A DNA stretch of 64,000 nt, from contig MU271163.1 in the NCBI GenBank assembly GCA_021432605.1, positions 248,001 through 312,000 on the forward strand, given 5' to 3'. The stretch is from Coniochaeta sp. PMI_546. Taxonomy: Eukaryota; Ascomycota; Sordariomycetes; Coniochaetales; Coniochaetaceae. The translations under genes and the position numbers were made by a program. Below the pieces are notes generated by a model, which saw only the letters and a program-made list of their open reading frames with translations, ran no database searches and had not been told where the DNA came from. This document shows positions 32,617 to 44,874 of the stretch, piece by piece. The stretch's first letter is position 1, and each line of letters starts with the position of its first letter.

Positions 32617-33804
32617 TCACCGCTCCCTCTCCTGCCTCTGCAGCTCCTCCCGGAAGACATTTCTCCCCGTCCCCTGACCGCCGGCTCCAGAGGGACTAGT
32701 AGACGGGCTCCAGCTATCCCGATCCGTCAGCTCCACGCCGACACCGGCCTTCTTATCCGACGCGCCGGGCGCCACGCCCGGACCGGCGCCGACCCGCTCC
32801 GAGCGGCTCTGCCGGATGCCGTAGCCCTGTTTCCCGCCGCCGCTCGTGGACCTCCTCTTCAGGGCGCCGAGGACGGGCACCGTGCCGTGCCGGCGCCAGG
32901 ACCAGACGCACAGCCCCGCCAGGGCGAGGAAGACGACGATGACGACGATGGGTACTGCGATGGCGACCACGTTGGGCTTGCTGTCGCCCGTGCTGTCCTT
33001 GGGGTCCTCGAAGGGCGTGCTGGTGACGATGACGGTCGGTCCGGGGACGTCCTCCACGTCGTTGCCGTAGAGGTCTTTGAAGTAGGCCAGCGTGAGCGAG
33101 ACGTTGACCGAGGACAGGGGCGTGTCGCGGCTCGTCAGGAAGGCGCTGTCGATGTTCCAGATGTAGAAGCCCTTGCTCGCCAGCATCCGCGGGGAGGTGA
33201 AGCCCTCGCCCGAGCCGTCGTGGTAGGTCCCCTGGATTTGTATCGAGGTGCTGGTGTTGGAGAAGTAGGTGTCGGACCAGGTCACTGCGGGGTGGTAGAT
33301 AGTGTAAGTTTAGGGACCCCGGAAGTATAATCCAAAGCCTGCAGATTTCACTCTGATTCTGGGAGGCAACTTACCATAATATGTCTTGCCCGGGTTCAGC
33401 TGACTCCCTGACTTGGGCTGGCAGAAGGGAGCGTCGACTCCCTGATACAGCGTGCAGGCGAGGAAGCTGCCATCGCCATTGCTAGATGACGCTGTGGCTA
33501 CGGGCGACAGACCGGTCGAAGTCGTTACTGCCGCGCTCGTGGGGGCAAGAGTGTATGTGCCTGTCTTGGTAAGGGCGTCAGGAGGCGGCGAGAGTGTCGT
33601 CGTAGCGCCGTTGATGCTGGTGACGGTCGGTGTTATAGTCGTTGCTTTGCCGGATGCGTCAACGGTCACCCACGGACTCGGTGCACCATGTGCAACCTCT
33701 CGCTGTTCCACGATGTGCACTTCGGTCGGTAGGGCGGACACTGTGCCGGCAAGTAGTAGGCTCGCGGCGGCGAGCAGCTGCCCGAGCCGGCTACTCCTGG
33801 CCAT
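32617..33804 (-). CDS. Single-pass membrane protein with secreted ectodomain, unknown function
   Basis: Two exons on the minus strand, 33804..33375 and 33284..32617; the 90-bp intron is GTAAGT-CAG and phase 1. The product has 365 residues. It has a signal peptide (MARSSRLGQLLAAASLLLAG), a Ser/Thr/Pro-rich stretch, then an ectodomain from FLACTLYQGVDAPFCQP to VTWSDTYFSNTSTSIQIQG and VNVSLTLAYFKDLYGN, with potential N-glycosylation sites. A transmembrane helix lies at about residues 249-271, followed by WRRHG and a Gly/Ser/Arg-rich cytosolic tail of about 90 residues. The pattern occurs in uncharacterised fungal surface proteins; I know no function. Two GACGTCA words lie 37-54 bp upstream of the start codon. 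Confidence 0.78.
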
Positions 33805-35748
33805 TGTAGCTTGGATTTCCTGTGCTTGGAGCTTCCAATAGACGTCAGGACGACGTCAACGTTTAAGCACTGCTGTAGCTCACAGATATGGCTAGGACGC
33901 GGCGATATAAATGGTGTCGTATCTTGTTGCGTCTAAGACAGCTGATACGCTCTCAGATGTAGGATGGAATGTAGGGACGGGGCAGAGCAGAGCCAGCCGC
34001 AGACCTCAGCGCATGAAGCTGTAAATGGGACAGCGCATGGAAGATCAGCCTGCAGATCGGATGTGATCTGTTAGTGGTGAGGTAGATACCCAACCACCCG
34101 TCCTCACTGTACCCCGCAATGCGATACCACTGGGCGGAATAAAATGCTAGGCTATACCTGAGGGATGGTAGCGAGCTGTCAGCAAACGCCGTCCATACAG
34201 AGCCGTCTTCTGGCTTGATCGACTTGTTACTTATTCCAATTGCGTGATGACATGGGAAAAGAACAATGTCACTGTCGACTGGCCTCAGCAATCAGAACGA
34301 CTTCGATGACCAGCGCCGCTCGAATCCTAGGTATTTACCCCTCCCCCACTCGTGAATGGCTTTTCCGGTTCTTCGCACGTTGGCGAAGAGTTCAGGCCGT
34401 CCAATGACTCCAGCTGCTACCGCTTGGCAGAGACACAGGCAGGACAGGGTCCCAAGTGAGCAAGTTTTGGAGCCATGATCCATGTGTTCACTCACCCAAG
34501 TTTGTTCCTGGCCGAATTTAGCAGCTAAGTCTAGATAACATTCTTTTTTCGTGAACTATTGGCAGTGGTTCCATCCAGCCCGCCTCCGTCTTTCTCTTGG
34601 TTGGCCCAGGAGCGAATGACAGAGCTCACTTGAGCGGGGCCAGCAATTGTGGCAGGTTGGCAGCACTGCAAGCACACTCGACAGCTGCAGAGACCAGCTC
34701 CAGGGAACCAATTGAGGTTATTTGCAGCGAGTCAAGTGGTTGCAGTGACACCGCACATGCATTTCGTGCCGTGGATGAGGCCAGTTTGTGCGGGCGCCCT
34801 GCCTGTCTTGGTACCGACTGTTTTGAACATGAATATGGCCATAAGCTGAAGCTGAGTAGGTACTTGTGTACACTACCTACCTACCTTACCTACTATGCAG
34901 TAATTGTAGCTTGAAGCCAAGAACTTGAACTTATGGACCCCACAAAAAGAACCCCTCCAACCCCACTCTTGCCGTCTTTCACACACCACAACCCTGTACA
35001 TGACTACATGACTTCATGTACATACCGCAGTACAAACCCCTCTTTTGTTGGATTGATTGTTCGCGACTTCCGACTCGTCTTCAGCAGAATCGTGTCCCCT
35101 ATCGGAACTATCCATCCAGATATGCACGCCATCCAAGACGAAGCCGAAGACCCGGGCCAAGGATACCTGCTAGTCACCTTCTCGGGCACTCTTGGCTTTA
35201 CGTACTAACGGGGCGGCGCACTATCGATGCTCTTATCGGACTGGCCCGGGCTGACCTGGCAAGCTGGAAACGACAAAAGCGTCCATCTCTGAGGAATTGG
35301 ATTGGCATTTTGCAGCATGGGGGGCAAGACATGATCGACTTCCACAAAAGTCCCAACCCCACCTTGGCCCAGACCTCTCACTTAAGTGGATGACAGCTTG
35401 TTGGCTTTCGACACGTCCGCTGCCGCTTCTTGCGCTGCTCAAGCGCAATGCGGCTGGATGATGGTGTTGATCCACTACCACAGTAGACTAGCTATGCTTG
35501 CTCTATCGGCTCCGGCTCCGGGCGATGCAGAGAAAGGCCCTGCAATGGTCCCGGAAAACCTTAAGATACATTGGCATCCGTCCCCTATCGCAACTCGTCC
35601 CGCTACCTCTATCTTTCTATCCAGACTACCGGGTTGAGTGTCTGCTACTCCCAGGTTGAAGGAACCGACACGTCTTGCCTTATACTGCTGTTGTACATAT
35701 CAAGGTACCTTAACCTTCAGAACTTGGACGTGGCGAAAGAGGTCGACC
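33805..35748. other. Divergent intergenic region, no gene seen
   Basis: 1.9 kb between the membrane-protein gene (-) and the AA12-like gene (+). It holds a CTAC-rich run at 34869..34893. Short open frames are unsupported. Confidence 0.55.
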
Positions 35749-37258
35749 ATGAAGACGAACGGTGCTGCTAAGGTGGCTTTCGCCGCTGGGCTTCTCTCAG
35801 CCGGTGCCCTCGCCCAAACAGCTTGCTCGAGTGTCCTTACCCCGTCCTACTCTCCCCTTCCGGCTGTTGCAAACGGTTGGCAAGCACAGCTCGTCACTGG
35901 CGGACTCAAGAAGCCCCGGAGTATTCAGTTCGACAGTGCCGGTGCTCTCCTTGTCGTCGATAGCGGCAACGGTGTGTTGAGATATACCTTCACCGATAAT
36001 GGCGGAACATGCCTTCAAGTCAGCAAGCAGCAGCTGCTCATCAACCAGACAACGGTACGTTGCCGCTGCAAGATGCCTCTGCCCACTAGGCTTCCATCTT
36101 TCTGACATCCTCTGCTTGCAGTTGAACCACGGCCTTGCTCTCTCCGCAGATGGCAAGACACTCTACGCCTCCTCGGTCGAGTCCGTCTTTGCTTGGGAGT
36201 ACGATGCTCAGGCTGGCACTGTCGGCTCGACATCGCGAGTCTTGATCAACAACATGAGCAACAACGACCTCGTCACTCGTACGCTGCTTATATCCCAGAA
36301 GCAGCCGGGCTTTATAGTCGTGTCCCGCGGCGGCACCAGCGACCTGGCTGAGGCCACTGTTCTTGGCTCCGGCATCTCGCAGATCCGAGCCTTCAACCTC
36401 GCCAACCTAACCTCGATCTCTAAGCCGTACGACTTTGAGACCTCGGGACGGCTCCTCGGCTGGGGTCTGCGCAACTCGGTAGGTGTCGCCGAACACCCTG
36501 TCACTGGCGGTATCTACAGCGTGGAGAACTCGATCGACGGCGTAACTCGCAATGGCACCGACATCCACGAGAACAACCCAGGCGAGGAGCTCAACTTCCA
36601 CGGCTACCTCAACGCCACGACCGATCACCAGGGCGGCAACTACGGCTTCCCCAGGTGCTTTGCCGTGTGGGACCCACAGGAGATCCCCGACAACACCGGT
36701 CTGACCGTTGGCACCCAGTTCGCCATGACCGAGAACAGCACCATCACTGATGAGCTGTGCGCCGCGGACTACGTGTCGCCCCGCCTGACCTTCCCCGCCC
36801 ATCAGGCCCCGCTGGACATCAAGTTCAACACCGACGGAAGCGAGGCATACGTCACATTCCACGGGAGCTTCGACAAGACCAACCCTGTCGGCTACGCACT
36901 GTCGGTGCTCTCCTTCAACCCGACCACCGGCGAGCCCATCGCGGATGCGTCCAGCACCACGGCCCTTTCGGACATCATGACCAATCCCGACCACAAGGTC
37001 TGCCCGGACAAGTGCTTCCGCCCCGTCGGACTTGCTTGGGACAGCAAGGGCCGTCTGTGGATGAGCTCCGACAGCACCGGCGAGATCTTCGTGCTGCAGA
37101 AGAGCACCACCACCCCGACGGGCACGGCGACAGCCAGCGGAACTGTCGTTACCGCCACCGGCAAGGCCAGTGCCGCTGGGACCATGTGGCAGAAGTCTAC
37201 GGGCGGCCTGTGCTATGGTGCGGCCTTGGTGGTCGGGGGTATGTTACTGGCTCTGTAA
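35749..37258 (+). CDS. AA12-like PQQ-dependent sugar dehydrogenase (L-sorbosone/pyranose dehydrogenase family), GPI-type tail
   Basis: Two exons, 35749..36054 and 36122..37258; the intron is 67 bp and phase 0. The product has 480 residues. Signal peptide MKTNGAAKVAFAAGLLSAGA is followed by a six-bladed propeller. Family features include QLVTGGLKKPRSIQFDSAGA with LLVVDSGNGV, LNHGLALSADGKTLYASS, GWGLRNSVGVAEHP, NNPGEELNFHG, GGNYGFPRCFAVW, FPAHQAPLDIKFNTDG and CFRPVGLAWDSKGRLWMSSD. The protein ends in a Thr/Ser/Ala-rich stretch and a hydrophobic tail (LCYGAALVVGGMLLAL) typical of GPI attachment. Known AA12 enzymes oxidise pyranoses using PQQ; fungi are not known to make PQQ, so the cofactor would be imported. 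Cell-surface sugar oxidation is the inferred role. Confidence 0.85.
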
Positions 37259-37565
37259 TGATGCTCGCGATATAATCTGGAGTGATGATATATTTCCGGC
37301 GTTTCGTCTGTCGTGATCGGATACATTGAGACAAAGTTCGTATTTAGCGTATACCTAGTGAACAATGAAGATATGAGACCGTGTATCTCTCCTTTTGAGA
37401 AGATCATGCTTGCAATGTATACGTTCCCTGGCTTTCACGATAGGGCCTTAGCAAACACTACAGCCATCATGCTCACAAAAACCGTTAGCCGTCTTATGTC
37501 CTCATGCAGTCACTAGCAGCAAACCGTGAAATTACAGTAGTTCGTGTAAACCTCCTTTCTAAGCA
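37259..37565. other. Convergent intergenic region
   Basis: 307 bp between the AA12-like gene and the cupin gene; nothing but 3' flanks seen. Confidence 0.6.
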
Positions 37566-38123
37566 TTATACATCAAGCACAGGACCCTCATCTCCATAAA
37601 CCGGATCCCGTTCAAACCACCCCAGCCCCTTGATCCCTCTGACCTTCTCCTCCTCCCCCTCCCGTCCATAGCACATATCCCACCGACAGCCCGGCGGATA
37701 ACTCCCAACCATCTCGTACCTCCCCTCCCCGCTCCCCCCTCCCAGATCCTCCAGCAGCCGATGTCCCACCCCAGCCGGAACGACAACAACATCACCCACC
37801 CCGACCCCAACCTCGACCCGCCCCGGATTCCCCTCCCCGCCGAAGCAAAGCCTCGCCCGACCCCGGACAACGACAAGCACCTCGTGCGCGGTGCTGTGAA
37901 AGTGCGTGGTGGCGTACATCCCATACCGCCACTGGGGCAGCACAGCCCCGACCCCCTGCAAGTGGCCCTCGACCGCGTCCGCGGTGACCCTGTCCTTGGG
38001 CCCGAAGGCGGCGTGGTAGATCAGCAGCGGTTTGCCCGTGGCGCTGCTGTTGGGCAGGCCGGCGTGGGAGGGGATGGTGTGGCGGGATACGCGGAGTTGG
38101 GGCAGGGGGGTTGTTTCCATCAT
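37566..38123 (-). CDS. Cupin-domain protein (YjlB-like)
   Basis: A single exon of 185 residues on the minus strand, beginning at adjacent ATG codons (38123 and 38120). Cupin motif 1 is complete: G-MYATT-HFH-STAH-E-VLVVVR-G, with two His and Glu as metal ligands. Motif 2 is GDVVVVPAGVGHRLLE, with the third His. The protein resembles the small bacterial and fungal YjlB-type cupins in having a single domain and a C-terminal W(D/F)xxDPVYGxxGPL-like end (WFERDPVYGDEGPVL). The molecular function of YjlB is unknown; a metal-dependent enzyme or sugar-binding role is possible. The GC-rich middle contains Gly/Val repeats. Confidence 0.82.
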   Translation of the reverse strand: MMETTPLPQLRVSRHTIPSHAGLPNSSATGKPLLIYHAAFGPKDRVTADAVEGHLQGVGAVLPQWRYGMYATTHFHSTAHEVLVVVRGRARLCFGGEGNPGRVEVGVGVGDVVVVPAGVGHRLLEDLGGGSGEGRYEMVGSYPPGCRWDMCYGREGEEEKVRGIKGLGWFERDPVYGDEGPVLDV

Positions 38124-38937
38124 CTTTGTGTTCTCTGGCCCGCTTCTCGGACGGGGAGTATTTGCAGTGCAGAGAGAGGAACCCTATGAAGCCTTGGCTC
38201 GTGTGCTGGCATGCAGGGGATTGGGTTTTGCCCCCGCGGTCAGTCTTTGTGTCGTGTGTGTGGTGACAGGTCAGTGACAAGAGACAGGTCGGGCTTCCGA
38301 ATCGGGACTGTGGCGGACTCGGCGCCGGTCGGCAGTTGTGTGGATGGACGGGGGGCCTGTCACCCGCTGGCGGTAAGCTCGGCGTAGATTAATTAAATTG
38401 TTTTGTCACGGTGCCGCTGCCCAGAGTCTTTGATATTTGGTTGACCATGGAGTAGGTAGCATCAGACGATGGGAGGACTTGGCAAATAGTAATACGATGT
38501 CAACTGACGGATGTGATGTCATTTTCATCACGAGAGCAACAGGACAGTACAAGATGTTCCTGCGAATTATTTTAGCCCACGTCGATCAAGCTACGGTACT
38601 CACTGCCATATGTGTTCGAGATAGGACCCCAAGGATCGCAAAGACGAGTATGATAGCCATTTCTATTGACCTGCTTGCTGTCTAAGGCCGGTGCGATGGC
38701 TACCAGCTCCCACGGTCATCTGGACACTTCGCCTCAACAAGCCGATCAGCAACAACACCAAGCCGTGACACACACCCGCGTCACATCTTTTAGCAAATCA
38801 GTACGGCAAGGAGCCGGAATACAGCAACACGACGCCCCTTTTCCATATAACCCATATCGTAACGTAAGCCACATCCGTATACCGAACCCTTCTTCATCCA
38901 TGTCATAGCTTGCGCCGACACCAGCCACTGCTACATT
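38124..38937. other. Intergenic, no gene seen
   Basis: 814 bp upstream of the cupin gene and downstream of the helicase gene. Short open frames only. Confidence 0.55.
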
Positions 38938-41900
38938 TCAAACAAAGTTGACATAACCACGGAACGAGTCAATAAACTCCTGGTCAAAATCCTGCACCCA
39001 CGCAGGCTCAGACTTCTGCTTCTCCTGCTCTGCTGACGCGATGTTGGAAGGCAAACTGATGTCGAAGGAACTCATATCGTCTCGGCCCTCAGACACAGCA
39101 CCAGGCGAACGTGGTACGACACTGTCATCTGCCGGAGTTGTCGTGTCCGTCAAACTCGCCAATTGCTCGTCAAAAGGATCAAGGTCCTCGGTAGGTGGAG
39201 TTCCTATGCTCCGGTGGAACGACGACAACTGCGAGTCGACATCACACAGCCTTGCCGCTTCCCGCAGCGCTGCCTTGTACGACTTTGGGCTCAGCGACGG
39301 TCCGGCGTGCTCGGATTCTGTAGTCTGTTGAGATAAGTCCAGACTGCCACCTGTGAAGAGCATCGCGTCTTGCGCTCCGGATCTGAAGGCCCCATCAGTG
39401 CCAAGGGACTTCTTCGAGCTAGTCGTTTGCTCTGCCGCGTTCCTGCCCAGCAAAGTGAAGCTCTGGTCAAGCAGATCTGGAAACTCAAAGTCAAGGTCGT
39501 CGTCGTCGAAGTCATCATCCAACTCGCCGTAGTCCGTCGTTGTGGCTGGGGGGGCGGACGGCAAGTAGTTTTCCGCGAGTGACGGCAGTGAGCCAATCGA
39601 GGGACTGGCTTGGCCGCCGGCCTTCCTCGAAAGCGTAGTGTCTGTAGAATTGATGTAGCTTGTTCCTGATGTCTTGACCTTGCTCTCATCCGATGCCAAT
39701 ACTGCCCAGTCTGAAATAACGCCCTCGTCATCACTGTGAACATTCGACAAATCGAGGCAATCAAGCTCGAAGTCGTCCATAAGGGCCTGGTGTGCCCCGT
39801 CAGTATTGCTGGCTGTCGACGGCTTGAATGTAGGCTTCCATATCGAGCTTGCCCTGTCCAGGACAGGTGTAGATTGTTGACTGAGACGCCGTTTCTTGTT
39901 CACGGAGCCCGACGTCTTTCCTGAGCTAGAAGAACTCGTGATAGCCGATCTGTCTTTCACCCCTTCGTCGGCAGAGCCTCCCGCCTTGCGCTTCTTTGTC
40001 TCCACCGGCCTCGGCTTGAGTTTTCGCGGCTTGTCTAAGCCCTCAGAGCAACACCTATGCGTGCACTGCTTGCCAGCCTTGGTGAGTGCACCTCCAGTAC
40101 AAGCATGATTGCATTGGTATTTGCCGTTGGGAAGCTTGACCGGTTCCTTCTCGGCTTCCTCAACTTGGACCAATGGCTCACCAGAGCTGCGCGGATTTAA
40201 GGAATCCTTGGGTTGAGCTTGCAGTAGGAAAGGGGAATGTGGAGAAATGGCCTCAAGAATATCTTCTATCATTGGAAAGTCGCCGTCCGTATCATAGTTG
40301 GACTCCACAGTCTTCTGGGAATGCGTCTTCCTGGCTTCATTTTCCGCGATCCGGGACTCGTTCACATGCTCGTGGAGTACTGCTACGTCCTCGACAGGAT
40401 CTGCATCCTCCGGGTTGTCCTCACAGAGTACGCTATCGTTTGGTCGTACGAAAGTTGCTGACCCTGCAACGACATCATTCTCGTTCTGGCCCTGTCCCTT
40501 CTGGGTTGTTGCAACTTCGGTTTGTTGAGTCCTTGGCTTGAAGGCCGAGGCAGGGATGTTATGGTCCAGCGACTTGGTCACGATGGTGCCAACGATTTCT
40601 TCACAGCTGAAATGGCAAACGATTTGCTGATTCACAGCCGTGATATCCGCAGAAAACCGGAGCTCCAGCCCTGTGTCGGTCTTGATCTTGTTGAGGCTCC
40701 CTTTCCAAAAGTAGACGAGCAGCCCGGCCGTAGTCTCTGCGACAAAAGTGGCTGAGGGCACCTTCTCGTTCCATTTGGGGAGGCCTGTCTGGTTGGAATA
40801 TCGCAGGGTCGCTACCACTGGTACAGACACTATCTCTCCGCTAACGGACATGTACTTCCGACTTGGGATCACAAGGTCGAAGCCGAGAAGAGGAAAGGTC
40901 CTCAGCTTGTCTGACATAATTTTGCCGGCGGGAGGCTTGCGACTTAAAAGTCGCTCCAGTTCACCATAGTCCTTGTGTACTAGTTCTTTGACTGTCTTGA
41001 CTCCTTGGCTGATGAGTTTCCTCATGTTCACCGGTCCAATCTGAGGTATTTGGAGCAATTCGGAAGGGCGACCTTCCCAAGCTCCAGCAGCCAACGACCT
41101 GGCGAGTTCTAAGGCTGTTTTAGTCGAGACACTGTCACAGTCGTATCCCTTACACTCCGCAACGCAGCGAACCAAGCGTTGCAGCCTCTCGAAGATGCCC
41201 TTCTTCTCGATTCGAAGCTGATGCCTATGCTTCTGAGTCTCCGACGTGTCGGGGTATTCAGCTCCTCCAAGATGCAGTTGTACAACGAGGGATATCTTCT
41301 GCCAGGTTTTGGTTACGTTTTCGTCGATCTGGTAAAGAATAAAAGGCGACTTATTTACTTCGCGGAAAATAGGTCCATCAGCTGGCTTGAACTTGAACTC
41401 CCTGAACTCGTTCGCTTTGCTGAGGGTACTGAGCTATCCAGACCGTTAGTGGACGAGAGGTGACCGATTGTAGGGAAAAAACTAACCAGCTGCTCCATGT
41501 TCATGGCCCGTGGAAGCTCTAACAACAACTTCATCGTATTGAACTCTACCATGTACCTAGACATGGCGCGTCCGTACTCAGTCTGCTTGAATGTTTGCTC
41601 TCGCGTAAGGATGTTATACTCCTGCAACAACTTGACAGTCCTCTCGCATGTCTCCTCCAGAAGCGAATCTTTGTCGTTTATGGTGGAAGTGCTCTCGGAG
41701 AGTTGGTAGTAATTGGGGTTTCTGCGCATGCGCACGCTCAGGAAGGTCCCTCCTAGCCATTTCTTCGCTGTCTCCATGTTGGTGATTGTGCGAAGACCAA
41801 CTTCGGAGTTGAGATGCCCAAGCAAGTTGAGATGTAAAGTGCTCTCGAGGATTTCTTCCCCAGAGACCATCCTATCGTATCTCTCTTTCTGATCCGAGGA

Positions 41901-43974
41901 GGTGAGTATGAGCGCATTGGCACTATCGTCAAACTGAGGACGACCAGCTCGGCCCAGCATCTGCATGACTTCCAAGTCTGACAACTCTTGAATTGAGTCG
42001 TTTTGGTATGTGATAGTACCCTTAAGGACAACTGTATGGCAAGGAAGATTGATCCCTACAGCAAGTGTAGACGTGCAGCAGATGACACTGAGTTCACCCT
42101 TGAGGAAGGCTTGCTCGATGGTCTGGCGATCGTTAGGGCTTAGACCAGCGTGATGGAATGCCACTCCAGTCTTGACGAGTTCTTGCAGTTCCCTGCTGAG
42201 AACGCGCAGTTGGTTCGGAGGTTGGTGCCAGAGTTGCTCCTGTTTGGGTAAAGACGTCCACCATTGGGCCAGTTTGGCGGCGGTGGTCTCGCACGATTTC
42301 CTTGTGAAGCAGAAGACGAGTATTGGCTTCCTGCGAGTATACTTGGCAAGGAGTGGAATAAGCTTGGAGTCGAGGTACTTGTCGAATACATGATCGTTCG
42401 TGCGCTTCTCGTAGCCGAAGACGTGTCTCTCAAGCTTGACAGGGCGAAACTCTTCGCTGAAGGTCTCTCGTAGAGCTGGAAGATGCGGGTTTTGTAGGTT
42501 TAGTCCCAGCCACGTAGCTATATCCTCGGAATTCGGTACTGTAGCACTCAGGGCCACAAACCTCACATTGGTGCCGATGGACTTCATACGAGAGACGACA
42601 GCCTCCAGGGTTGCGCCACGCACATCCTTAAGAATGTGAACCTCGTCAATAAGAAAGAGCTCCACAAGCTGGAGAAGCTTGCGGTGGTCGTGCCATTTCC
42701 TGGTGATCGAATCCCACTTCTCAGGGGTGGTGACGATAATCGATGCCCTGCCAACGTTGCGCATCTCTGCCTGTGAAGTGTCGCCAGTCAACTCTGCGCA
42801 ATGGAGATTCAGGCACTTGAACTTCTCAGTCCAATCGCGCGCCTTCTCGCTGCATAATGCTTTGGTTGGAGCCTGGTAAACTATTTTGATGTTTTCCGGG
42901 CCCCTGTCTGCGACAATCTTGCATATTGCGAGCTCAAGAACGGCCGTCTTGCCACTTCCTGTGGGGGCTGAGACCACGAGATTGTCGCTCGAGCCGTAGA
43001 CTGACTCGAAGCACTTGGATTGAACGGCGTTAAATACTGCGTAGGGAAAGATAGACCTGAATAACAAGTTGTCAGGCAAAGCCTGCCGAGGGCTGATCAG
43101 CTGTATGCCATTCACCACAGGTGGTCCTTGAGGCAACTCAAGCAAGATCGCCGATGAGTCGTGTTGGGAGGACATTGATGGTGTTTCGTTCTGAGAGAGA
43201 TGGTGGGACCGTGAACTGTTTGCGAAGACTCGCTCCTGCTGCGGGACTTAAACTACCAGCATCAGACGAACTTCGGACGGTGGGTGGCGTTGCGGGGTCC
43301 TTGATTTGCGAGTACGCGTAGGAACCTAGATGCGAGGTTAGAACAAGCTTGGAAGAGAGGCAGACGGAAACTATACCAGAGTGCAAAGGCGGTATCTCCT
43401 GCTGCGGACCAGGATGCGGCTCTCGGTGTCGATACAATGGATCTTGGCTTGCCATGGCGGGTGTTGGTGCGTTCAGTGCCGGAAGACGAGCAAAGTGCGC
43501 AGGCAGCGAGTATCCCCGTCCAGGCTGCTCGTGATCCGGGATGAACCTATTAATAGGGTAGCCATGCGCATGGTTCGACGATGATGGCTGGATGGGCAGT
43601 CTCATCGACGGCTGAGCCTGAGGCAAGGTCAAGCGGCGAGCGGACTGGGGGTGTGCAGCCGGCAGCTCGGACATGCCTAGGAGCTGTCGATCTGGAGTGT
43701 GTAAGTACCCTGGGGGCAGCTGTTGGTGAGGACAATCTTGCTTACCGAACTCGTCCAATCCGTCGTCATCGCGCCTCTGAACTCTCGACAAGACAGGGAC
43801 CGGATCGGCTTGTGGCTGAATCAGGTTGAAGCTGTCATGGATTGCCACTGGCAAGAACTCGTCTTGCCCGTAGACATTATGTGTAGGCTGGGGTTGAGAG
43901 AACTGCGAGGGCAACCAGTGATATGAACGGACTGGCTGTCCTTGAGAAGAACCCCAGGACCAATTCCCAGCCAT
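38938..43974 (-). CDS. HFM1: Meiotic DNA helicase HFM1/MER3
   Basis: Core exons 43175(or upstream)..41487 and 41433..38938; the 53-bp intron joins MEQL to LSTLSKANEFREF. Counted from Met at 43175 this is 1394 residues. Motifs: Walker A APTGSGKT (42968), DEVH (42647), SATVPN, GINLPCHTVVLKGT and QMLGRAGRPQFDD of the Ski2-like superfamily 2, then a winged helix and a Sec63 domain. The C-terminal third holds the family's Cys-rich motif CNHAC...KQCTHRCC...GLDKPRK. HFM1/MER3 unwinds recombination intermediates and promotes crossovers in meiosis. An N-terminal extension is likely from Met at 43974 (MAGNWSWGSSQGQ) with an intron at 43677..43745 and probably another at 43326..43376. The splice bringing this frame into the helicase frame between 43325 and 43176 is not resolved. 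Confidence 0.9.
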
Positions 43975-44874
43975 TGCGGACGGAGTCAATGCTAAACAAC
44001 TGGTATTAGAGCACCTCGAACGGATCATCAACCAATTAAATCTCGATTTCGCGTACGGTCCAAGAGGCTGTGATCGCCATCAAACGCCCCGTGTTTGTTG
44101 GCGGCAAGGAATCGAGGATCAACCGTATGGGAGAGGAATGCAGTCCCGAAACACGGATGAAGTTGACGTTGAGTTGGATGTCGTGCCTCGGTGAGAGCAG
44201 AGGTAAAGCAGATGAAGCAGTTGAAGCGATGAAGTTGGCATCAGGCCCGGGGACGCCAGGCAACCATCCTGAGAGAGCGTGCCTTCCCATTCCATGTTGT
44301 TGTCGACATGTGGAAGCTGCGATCTGGACGCAGGAAGCCCGCAGCACGAGTGTAAAATCCGGCAGTGGCAAGAATCGCGATCTGTCCAGTTGTGGTAGGG
44401 ACGTACAAATTCACGCCTTCCTTCTCGAACAAACGGCAGACGAATGATGACAAACCCACGATGTGGATGTTGTGCAGCTCGCCGGGCAGATGATCATCTC
44501 AGATCGAAACACGACGAGACTCAATCCAAGCAAGATCCTGGAAAGCATAGAAAAACCCCCAAGACTGTCAGAGCAGGAGCAGAAATTTTGACATATAAGG
44601 TCTTAGAAGGATGAGACTAATCTTCTCTCGTTCTGTCTGCATCAGCAGGTACCCGGCCACAGAAGCGTTTTCCCAAAGACATCCTTCCCGTTACCCGTTT
44701 GCTCGAGATCCTTGTGCAACGCCAATGGCACCCACCGTCAGGTGCGACGTGTAACTCCCGCTGAAAATGCTTGTAACGATAATAGTACACCGCGGGACCG
44801 GCGAGGGGAAAGACGGAAAAGACAGAGGTATTCAACATAAAGTCATAGCACAAGCGCACTGCTCGATGCAGTGC
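43975..44874. other. Intergenic, helicase promoter and regulator 3' flank
   Basis: 900 bp with no supported gene. The frame of the helicase N-terminus stays open to about 44030, so its start may be slightly further upstream. Confidence 0.5.

Noticed and set aside
32515-33330. 271-codon plus-strand open frame
   Set aside because: Antisense to a spliced membrane-protein gene with signal peptide and transmembrane helix; composition is Arg/Ala/Gly-rich as expected of a shadow frame.
36407-36994. 195-codon minus-strand open frame
   Set aside because: Antisense to the AA12-like gene; no domain likeness.
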